Position numbers and translations under genes: made by a program. This document shows positions 1-5,099 of a stretch of DNA of 5,099 bases, in pieces (positions within the stretch are counted from its first letter, which is position 1; each line of letters begins with the position of its first letter). The stretch comes from JALYIM01 sp040003205 (lineage in GTDB: Bacteria > Acidobacteriota > Terriglobia > Terriglobales > Acidobacteriaceae). The notes below the pieces were generated by a model. It made no database searches, was not told where the DNA came from, and saw only the letters and a list, made by a program, of their open reading frames with translations. Location of the stretch: assembly GCA_040003205.1 (NCBI GenBank), contig JBDUDA010000226.1, positions 1 to 5,099 of the forward strand. The letters are read 5' to 3'.

Positions 1-109
1 TGCGCGAAGCCACGACTCCGGTCGAGATGACAGGTTATTTTGAAATTGAGCCACTACCAAAGTGTTCGTTCGCGGCAGACACGTCAGACAAAGATTGTAT
101 GATCTGCCA
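1..109. other. Left flank, non-coding
   Basis: No convincing gene is seen here. One forward frame stays open from the left edge to about position 260, but it runs out of frame through the start of the first amidotransferase and its translation resembles no family I know, so I treat it as a shadow. The segment around positions 8-35, with a run ending in GAGATGACAGG, faintly resembles the tail of the dispersed intergenic repeats that end in GGGATGACA in many bacterial genomes. This cannot be settled from one copy. The right part carries the proposed promoter of the downstream gene. Confidence 0.5.
76..103 (+). promoter_or_regulatory. Putative leaderless promoter of first asnB-like gene
   Basis: A -10-like hexamer TATGAT (98-103, five of six consensus bases) is preceded by a 16-base spacer and a -35-like CAGACA (76-81, four of six). 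The hexamer covers -12 to -7 relative to the GTG start codon at 110, so transcription would begin at or next to the start codon. No Shine-Dalgarno-like purine run lies between 90 and 109. CAGACA also recurs at 85-90, giving a short direct repeat with a 9-base period. The assignment is inferred from sequence pattern only; the gene could instead be read from a promoter left of the window. Confidence 0.35.
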
Positions 110-2023
110 GTGTGTGGAATTGTTGGCATTCTGGCTCGCGACACTTCGATTTCTCCAGAAATGCTGGAGCGCGCGACTCTTTCGCTGGCTCACCGAGGTC
201 CGGACGATTCCGGCACCGTCCTCCTTCGTAGTGAGACCTGCAATCTCGAAATCGGTTTAGGCAACCGCCGGCTCGCGATTCTCGATCTCTCTTCACTCGG
301 CCATCAGCCGATGAACGATGCAGAGACCGGAAACTGGATCGTTTACAACGGGGAACTCTACAACTTCCGCGAAGTAAGGCAAAAACTGGAAGTGATGGGA
401 TATCACTTTGTTAGCAACTCAGACACAGAAGTCGTGCTCAAGGCTTACGGACACTGGGGCGAGAAGTGTCTCGCCGAATTTCGCGGAATGTTTGCCTTCG
501 CAATTTGGGACGCGAAGCGTCAACGGCTTTTTCTGGCCCGCGACCAGATGGGAGTTAAACCTGTCTATTACGGAAACTTCGGCGGGCATTTCTTGTTTGC
601 CTCCGAAGTGCGCACCCTGCTCGGCACGGGACTTGTTCCCCGTCAAATCAACCGCTCCGGACTTCTCAATTACCTGTCGTTCGGATCGCTATACGATCCC
701 AATACGCTGATCGAGGGAGTGTCCGCCCTACGCGCGGGGCACTACCTCATCTGGGAAGACGGAAACTTTCGCGAGACGAAATATTGGGGCCTTGCTGCCG
801 CCTCTAAAGAAATCGCCGCTTCGCGGTCTTCCGATGAAAAGAGATCGACGCTGGAAGAAAATCTGTGCGCGACTTTGGAGGATTCCGTCCAGCAACAGAT
901 GATCAGCGATGTGCCCGTGGGAGCTTTTTTATCGGGTGGAATTGATTCCAGCAGTCTGGTGGGTATTCTGGCGCGCGGCGGCGCGCAACTCGACACTTTT
1001 TCTATTGTTTTTAAGGAAGCCGATTACAGCGAGGCGGAATTTTCGCGCACAGTCGCGCGCAAGTTCGGCACCCGCCATCATGAACTCATGGTGTCGCAAC
1101 AGGATGCGCTTAGTGCGATTCCACGTGCTCTGAGCGCCATGGACCTACCCACCATTGATGGTTTCAACACTTACCTGGTGTCCCAACAAACGCGCGCCGC
1201 CGGAGTGAAGGTCGCGCTTTCGGGTCTTGGTGCAGACGAACTTTTCGCAGGATATTCTACTTTCGGCAGTGTGCCCCGCCTGGAGCGGTTTGCGAAATTA
1301 TGGCGCCATATGCCTGACCCTGTGCGCAAGTTAGCCGCGCGCATCCTTGGCAGGGACGGAGGAAGCTCCGATCAGAACCGCAAACTTTCCGCACTCGTTT
1401 GGAACGACGCAAGAATACTCCATCCATATTTCCTGGCGAGAATGCTATTCACTCCGGCGCAGATCGATTCTTTATGTCTAGAAAGCATGGAGCAGCCGGC
1501 GGCAATGGCTGACGTCGAATTAAAAAACTTTCTGGAAGAAATCTTGGGCTTCGATTCCGCCAATCAGATTTCTTATCTGGAAACGCGTTTCTACATGTTG
1601 AATACTTTGCTGCGGGATTCCGATGTAATGAGCATGGCGCACGGCCTGGAGATCAGAGTTCCATTTGTTGATCACGTGCTGGCGGCGAGCGCGCTGGCAT
1701 TGCCGGGGGCCTGGAAGTTGTCGTCCCAGCAACCCAAGCCATTACTGGTGAACGCGCTGCGCGGCGAACTCCCAAAAGAGATCGTTCATCGCAGGAAGCG
1801 TGGGTTCACTCTTCCGTTTGAACACTGGTTGCGGGACGAGATGCGGCAGGAGGTGGAAACAACTCTAATGAGAACTAAGGAAGGTCCTCTGGCGACCGTG
1901 TTGAATGTGGGCTACGTGAACAATATCTGGAAAGAGTTTCTAGCGGGCAGGACGTCCTGGTCGCGGCCCTGGTCGCTATACGTGCTCCAGCGCTGGTGCG
2001 AGTTGCACTCGATCAGCGCGTAA
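110..2023 (+). CDS. asnB: AsnB-type glutamine-hydrolysing amidotransferase
   Basis: This is a class II glutamine amidotransferase of the asparagine synthetase B family, 637 aa. The N-terminal domain releases ammonia from glutamine; the C-terminal domain uses ATP to activate a carboxylate (aspartate in true AsnB) as an acyl-adenylate, which the ammonia attacks. Visible glutaminase residues are Cys2 in MCGIVGIL, HRGPDDSG at 28-35, Arg54 in RRLAILDL, Asn80-Gly81 in NGELYN and Asp105 in SDTEV. The synthetase domain has the pyrophosphate loop SGGIDSS (275-281), the SGLGADELFAGY block (371-382), RDSDVMSMAHGLEIRVPF (502-519) and RRKRGF (561-566). The protein is complete, ending in the family's usual Trp-rich tail (WSRPWSLYVLQRW). 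It is longer than E. coli AsnB (about 554 aa) and in the range of EPS-cluster paralogues. Start choice: the in-frame GTG at 62 would add 16 residues ahead of the nucleophilic Cys, which must follow the removed initiator Met, so GTG at 110 is right. The true acceptor may be aspartate or a sugar carboxylate; sequence alone does not decide. Confidence 0.93.
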   Translation: MCGIVGILARDTSISPEMLERATLSLAHRGPDDSGTVLLRSETCNLEIGLGNRRLAILDLSSLGHQPMNDAETGNWIVYNGELYNFREVRQKLEVMGYHFVSNSDTEVVLKAYGHWGEKCLAEFRGMFAFAIWDAKRQRLFLARDQMGVKPVYYGNFGGHFLFASEVRTLLGTGLVPRQINRSGLLNYLSFGSLYDPNTLIEGVSALRAGHYLIWEDGNFRETKYWGLAAASKEIAASRSSDEKRSTLEENLCATLEDSVQQQMISDVPVGAFLSGGIDSSSLVGILARGGAQLDTFSIVFKEADYSEAEFSRTVARKFGTRHHELMVSQQDALSAIPRALSAMDLPTIDGFNTYLVSQQTRAAGVKVALSGLGADELFAGYSTFGSVPRLERFAKLWRHMPDPVRKLAARILGRDGGSSDQNRKLSALVWNDARILHPYFLARMLFTPAQIDSLCLESMEQPAAMADVELKNFLEEILGFDSANQISYLETRFYMLNTLLRDSDVMSMAHGLEIRVPFVDHVLAASALALPGAWKLSSQQPKPLLVNALRGELPKEIVHRRKRGFTLPFEHWLRDEMRQEVETTLMRTKEGPLATVLNVGYVNNIWKEFLAGRTSWSRPWSLYVLQRWCELHSISA

Positions 2024-2042
2024 CCGCGGAGCCGAAGCCCTG

Positions 2043-2864
2043 TCAAGATTTAGTAGCCGAGATCAGCAAAAATAATCCCAGGCGGTGCGCTAGTTTTTCC
2101 ATCAGCCATCGCGGATATAGACGCCATATCCAGAGGTAGATGGGGGATCGGAACCTCGCCGAAGGTTGGTTGAGCAGCAAATCTCCCGGACTGAAAACCT
2201 GCCGCATGGAAACGTTGCTGAATTCGCTCATCAGCGAGTGCGCCTCGGCATGAGTGTAGGTTTTGGTGCCGGGACTCTCGAGATGATCATAAACTGTACG
2301 GCGCAGTGATTTATCCTTGAGCAGTCCATATCGCAGCCACAGCATTATTCCCACCAGCGAGGCGTGGTGATAAATCATGATGCGAGCCTGCCCCCCGGGT
2401 TTAAGGACGCGCAAGGCTTCTGTTAGACACTGAGCAGTGTGCGGGCTGTGGTGCATTACTCCGTAAGAATAAAGAATATCGAAGGAATTATCTGGAAACG
2501 GCAGATGCTCCGCGTCGGCTACATGAAGATCTGGACTAAAGCCGCATATCTCGGCACGGCGGCGCGCTCTTTCGATGGACTCTGACGACAAATCTACGCC
2601 CGTCACATGTGCCCCGGCCTTCAGCCATTCGAGGTAGTCAGCGCCCATTCCGACACCGACTTCCAGAACTTTTAGTCCTTGTGCCGAAGCGAATTGCGCG
2701 AAGCCGGAAATATGGGGCTCTAGTGAGTAGCGTGCGCGCGCATGCGTCTCAAAGTCATCGCCGCTTTGGAGATAGCGACTTCCGCAGGGGTTCGAATTCC
2801 AGAATTGTCGTACGTCGTCCTTCAGGCTGTCATTTGGAAGTTCGGAGAGAGAGGAAGAAGCCAT
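2043..2864 (-). CDS. Class I SAM-dependent methyltransferase
   Basis: The 273-aa soluble protein has the Rossmann-type SAM fold of the Methyltransf_11 kind. Motif I is VLEVGVGMGAD (66-76), the acidic residue at the end of strand 2 is Asp91 in GVDLS, the adenine-side motif is ADAEHLPF (116-123), motif II is FDILYSYGVMHH (128-139), and motif III is VLKPGG (153-158). The N-terminus has a VRQFWNSNPCGS segment (18-29), a style I associate with small methyltransferases of polysaccharide and secondary-metabolite loci. The C-terminal third (IMIYHHAS, ESPGTKTYT, FSPGDLL) probably forms the acceptor side. The substrate is not visible; a glycan hydroxyl or carboxyl is inferred from the neighbours. It is the only gene on the minus strand. 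Its 3' end lies 19 bp from the first amidotransferase gene, tail to tail, and its 5' end faces the glycosyltransferase across 116 bp. Only a weak purine run (AAAGAAA) precedes its ATG. Confidence 0.88.
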   Translation of the reverse strand: MASSSLSELPNDSLKDDVRQFWNSNPCGSRYLQSGDDFETHARARYSLEPHISGFAQFASAQGLKVLEVGVGMGADYLEWLKAGAHVTGVDLSSESIERARRRAEICGFSPDLHVADAEHLPFPDNSFDILYSYGVMHHSPHTAQCLTEALRVLKPGGQARIMIYHHASLVGIMLWLRYGLLKDKSLRRTVYDHLESPGTKTYTHAEAHSLMSEFSNVSMRQVFSPGDLLLNQPSARFRSPIYLWIWRLYPRWLMEKLAHRLGLFLLISATKS

Positions 2865-2980
2865 GGCGAATTTCTTTTTCGGATGTTAGCACAGGCAGTA
2901 CTGACAAAGTTGTCTGAATGGCCGAGCCTCGCAGCCATCTTCGAGTAACATAGCGGCAGTCGTTAATTTTCAACCCCCGA
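2865..2980. promoter_or_regulatory. Divergent intergenic region with adjacent palindromes
   Basis: This 116-bp gap separates the divergent methyltransferase and glycosyltransferase genes and must hold promoters for at least one, probably both, unless they are read from distant sites. Two short palindromes abut: CAGTACTG (2896-2903) and GACAA-AG-TTGTC (2903-2914), a possible operator. For the rightward gene, TTAATT (2963-2968) is a -10-like sequence only 12 bases before the ATG, with no good -35. No Shine-Dalgarno sequence precedes ATG 2981 (the preceding bases are CAACCCCCGA). These assignments are pattern-based. Confidence 0.45.
2883..2891 (-). promoter_or_regulatory. Possible extended -10 of methyltransferase gene
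   Basis: Read on the minus strand this is TGCTAACAT, an extended -10 form (TGN followed by TAACAT, four of six consensus bases). A TTGTCA hexamer (2902-2907, minus strand) resembles a -35, but the spacer is only 13 bases, too short for a standard pair. A start about seven bases downstream would leave a leader of roughly a dozen bases before the ATG at 2864. This is a weak call. Confidence 0.25.
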
Positions 2981-3880
2981 ATGCTTCAGTCGCAGGAACA
3001 AAATCATTTGCAAACGCGGGCAGCGGTGGCTTCTCTTCCGGTGAGTGTGATTATTCCGGTGCGAAACGAAGCGCACAATCTGCGCCGCTGTCTGGAATCC
3101 GTGCGCGAGGCCGGTCAGGTCTATGTTGTGGACTCTCACAGCACTGACGAGACCGCGCAAATAGCCGCGAAATTCGGGGCAGAGGTCATCCAGTTTGATT
3201 ATCGCGGCGGCTGGCCCAAAAAGCGGCAGTGGGCCATGGACACGCTGCCCCTGGCATACGACTGGGTTTTGCTTCTGGATGCAGACGAGGCTTTGACCCC
3301 GCAACTGGTGGAAGAGATGCGCAGTGCAATGCGCAATTCGCATTACGACGGCTACCATATCACCCTCCGTTTATTCTTCCTGGGGAGGGAGCTGAAGCAC
3401 AGTGGCGCAAGTTTTGAGAAGCTGTCGTTTTTTCGCCGAGGGAAGGGACATTTCGAGTGTCGACTGAAAAAGCAGGACGCTTCCATGTGCGATATGGAGG
3501 TTCACGAACACGTTGTTATACAGGGTGAAGCTGGGAAACTAACGAATCCGGTCTTGCACCACAATATCGAGTCGTTATCCCGTTACATTCAGAAGCACGA
3601 CGAATACTCCAACTGGGAGGCGCGCGTCGCGTTGCAGGGCGGGCAAAGCGCGACCGATCTTCGGCCCGCTTTCTTTGGAAATCAGGCGCAACGCCGGCGG
3701 TGGCTGCGGAAAAGATTTTTCGGCATACCCGGCTCTCCTCTCGCCTTTTTTCTCTACAAATATCTTTTCCGGTTAGGCTTTCTGGATGGCGTCCCGGGGC
3801 TCATCTACTGCGGTTTCCAGGGTATCCAATTTTTCATCATCAAAGCCAAAATCTACGAACTCCGCTTCAGGAAAGACTGA
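2981..3880 (+). CDS. Family 2 glycosyltransferase, WaaE/KdtX-like
   Basis: This 299-aa GT-A fold enzyme should transfer a sugar from a nucleotide-sugar donor to a lipid-linked or lipopolysaccharide-core acceptor at the cytoplasmic membrane face. The fold begins with VSVIIPVRNEAHNL (21-34), followed by VVDSHSTDET (49-58) for nucleotide binding. KKRQWA (80-85) follows, then LLLDADE (97-103), where Asp100 and Asp102 form the metal-binding DXD. The segment VHEHV (174-178) and the following KLTNPVLHHN are typical of the LOS beta-glucosyltransferase (WaaE/KdtX) group. The tail from about 246 to 290 is hydrophobic and aromatic with basic residues (LGFLDGVPGLIY), which in this group is thought to sit on the membrane rather than cross it. 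Donor and acceptor cannot be read from sequence. The ATG at 2981 has no Shine-Dalgarno; GTG at 3026 or 3041 could also serve, but neither has a better ribosome site, and 3041 would cut into the first strand. The stop codon is 6 bp from the second amidotransferase, implying one transcript. Confidence 0.87.
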   Translation: MLQSQEQNHLQTRAAVASLPVSVIIPVRNEAHNLRRCLESVREAGQVYVVDSHSTDETAQIAAKFGAEVIQFDYRGGWPKKRQWAMDTLPLAYDWVLLLDADEALTPQLVEEMRSAMRNSHYDGYHITLRLFFLGRELKHSGASFEKLSFFRRGKGHFECRLKKQDASMCDMEVHEHVVIQGEAGKLTNPVLHHNIESLSRYIQKHDEYSNWEARVALQGGQSATDLRPAFFGNQAQRRRWLRKRFFGIPGSPLAFFLYKYLFRLGFLDGVPGLIYCGFQGIQFFIIKAKIYELRFRKD

Positions 3881-3886
3881 TATTCC

Positions 3887-5099
3887 ATGTGCGGCATCAG
3901 CGGGCTGATTAACTGGGGAGACGCGGATACACTCTCCCGCATGACAGCCATCCAGACTCATCGCGGGCCCGACGATTCCGGGCAATGGGAACATCGTTCT
4001 CCGGATGGTTCGTACGTCGGTTTGGGTAGCCGCCGTCTTTCGATTATTGATTTATCTGCCGACGGGCACATGCCGATGTGCAACGAGGACCGCTCGGTCT
4101 GGATTACTTACAACGGAGAAATCTACAATTTCGCCGAGCTGCGGGATGAATTGAAAAGTAAAGGTCACCGTTTCGCCTCAAATACAGACACGGAAGTGGT
4201 GATTCATCTCTACGAAGAAGAAGGACCGGATTGCGTCAAGCGTCTTAACGGCATGTTCGCGTTCGCGATCTGCGATCTCCGCTCGGGAACTCCAACGGTT
4301 TTTCTCGCCCGCGATCACTTTGGAATCAAGCCTTTTTATTATGTGCAGCGTGGGCGTCAACTCGCTTTCGCGTCTGAGATAAAAGCTCTACTGCAAGTGG
4401 ATGGAGTTACCGCTGAGATGGATACCGATGCTTTGCACCAGTACCTGACCTTCCTCTGGGTACCTGATCCGAAGACGATGTTTCGCGACATCTTTAAACT
4501 GCCGGCCGGGCACTATGGAATCTTCCGCAATGGCGAATTTACGCTGACGCAATACTGGGATCTGACATTCCCAGACGCCGGCCATACCTTCGGTCGTTCG
4601 GAAGACGATTTAGCGGAGGAGATTCGGGAACGATTCCGGCGCTCTGTCGAGGGCCAGATGGTCAGCGACGTGCCGGTGGGAGCATTCCTCAGCGCCGGTC
4701 TCGATTCCTCCAGCATTGTGGCTATGATGTCGCGGGTTGTGAAGAATCCCTTGCGAACTTACACCGTGACATTTCCCGAGAAATATCGCGTCGGTGAAAC
4801 TGCACTTGATGATCCGAATGTGGCCGCACGCCTCGCGCGCAGTCTGGGCTGCGAAAACGAACGCATTGTCGTGGAACCGGATGTGGCCAACCTGCTTCCA
4901 AAACTCACCTGGCACATGGATGAACCCACGGCCGATCCGGCGCTGATCACCGCCTATCTAGTTTGCCGGGAGGCACGCAAAAATTCGCACGTTCTATTAT
5001 CCGGAATTGGGGGCGATGAGTTATTCGCCGGCTATCGCAAGCATTATGCTCATTACTGGGCAAACGCTTATGGAAGAGTTCCGGCGAGGATTCGAGGAA
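3887..5099 (+). CDS. asnB: Second AsnB-type amidotransferase, 3' end cut by window
   Basis: This gene has no stop in the window; 404 codons are visible of an expected 600 or more. Like the first copy it joins an N-terminal glutaminase to an ATP-dependent synthetase domain. The ATG at 3887 is certain because Cys2 follows directly (MCGISGL). Other glutaminase residues are HRGPDDSG (25-32), Arg50 in RRLSIIDL, Asn76-Gly77 in NGEIYN and Asp101 in TDTEV. The pyrophosphate loop reads SAGLDSS (269-275), with Ala270 where the common form has Gly. The block SGIGGDELFAGY (372-383) is intact. The acceptor-side segment MDEPTADPALITAYL (344-358) differs clearly from MDLPTIDGFNTYLVS in the first copy, so the two belong to different subfamilies. 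It follows the glycosyltransferase stop by 6 bp. A weak ribosome-site-like AGGAAAG (3869-3875) lies inside that gene's 3' end, 11 bases before the ATG, so translation is probably coupled. The missing part should contain the SMA..LE.R.PF block and C-terminal helices. Confidence 0.92.
   Translation, partial: MCGISGLINWGDADTLSRMTAIQTHRGPDDSGQWEHRSPDGSYVGLGSRRLSIIDLSADGHMPMCNEDRSVWITYNGEIYNFAELRDELKSKGHRFASNTDTEVVIHLYEEEGPDCVKRLNGMFAFAICDLRSGTPTVFLARDHFGIKPFYYVQRGRQLAFASEIKALLQVDGVTAEMDTDALHQYLTFLWVPDPKTMFRDIFKLPAGHYGIFRNGEFTLTQYWDLTFPDAGHTFGRSEDDLAEEIRERFRRSVEGQMVSDVPVGAFLSAGLDSSSIVAMMSRVVKNPLRTYTVTFPEKYRVGETALDDPNVAARLARSLGCENERIVVEPDVANLLPKLTWHMDEPTADPALITAYLVCREARKNSHVLLSGIGGDELFAGYRKHYAHYWANAYGRVPARIRG

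Noticed and set aside
62..109. GTG at 62 as start of the first AsnB
   Set aside because: It would place 16 extra residues before the catalytic N-terminal Cys; the family needs Cys right after the initiator Met, which GTG 110 provides.
27..260. Small forward reading frame of 77 aa
   Set aside because: It overlaps the conserved glutaminase start in another frame and its translation shows no recognisable motif.
2609..2948. Forward reading frames across the methyltransferase start and divergent gap
   Set aside because: They are opposite the SAM-binding region and have no family resemblance.
2963..3358. 131-aa reading frame antisense to the glycosyltransferase
   Set aside because: It lies wholly opposite the conserved GT-A core, and its His/Gln-rich translation looks like an antisense shadow.
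4610..4950. Antisense reading frames opposite the second AsnB
   Set aside because: They mirror the conserved ATP-binding region; the sense frame has clear motifs and stays open to the window end.
110..5099. Recent tandem duplication of the two AsnB genes
   Set aside because: The proteins share only family-wide motifs and differ in subfamily-specific segments, linker and PP-loop.
1..5099. CRISPR array, tRNA, insertion sequence or phage features
   Set aside because: No regularly spaced repeats, no tRNA-like cloverleaf, and no transposase or integrase motifs were seen on either strand.

Overview
The window is a four-gene stretch of what looks like a bacterial surface-polysaccharide (exopolysaccharide, capsule or O-antigen) biosynthesis locus. 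In order it holds a complete AsnB-type glutamine-dependent amidotransferase (+ strand, 110-2023), a class I SAM-dependent methyltransferase (- strand, 2043-2864), a GT2 glycosyltransferase of the WaaE/KdtX-like type (+ strand, 2981-3880), and a second AsnB-type amidotransferase (+ strand, starting at 3887) that runs off the right edge after 404 codons. Nearly all bases are coding. The only non-coding stretches are the left flank (1-109), a 19-bp convergent gap (2024-2042), a 116-bp divergent gap (2865-2980) and a 6-bp gap (3881-3886). I saw no RNA genes, insertion sequences or CRISPR repeats, and no convincing hairpin terminator.

The organism is a bacterium of moderate G+C content. The gene set and protein style (two EPS-type AsnB proteins, a small GT2 enzyme and a small methyltransferase whose N-terminus contains FWNSNPCG) would suit a soil or environmental lineage such as Acidobacteriota. 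That assignment is an impression from style, not a phylogenetic result.

How the genes may work together: the GT2 would transfer a sugar to a lipid-linked or lipid A-linked acceptor at the inner face of the membrane. The methyltransferase could methylate a sugar or glycan end. The AsnB-like enzymes either make asparagine or, as is often proposed for paralogues in such loci, amidate a carboxylate such as a uronic acid. The GT2 and the second AsnB are 6 bp apart and are almost certainly co-transcribed. The methyltransferase is divergent from them and convergent with the first AsnB.

The points most worth a second look are the following. The first AsnB must start at GTG 110, because only that start leaves the catalytic Cys at position 2; a -10-like TATGAT lies exactly 12 to 7 bases before it, which fits a leaderless mRNA. 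The two AsnB proteins belong to visibly different subfamilies and so are not a recent duplication. The second has Ala in place of a PP-loop Gly. I found no clearly undescribed system; this is mostly a recognisable accessory glycan locus.
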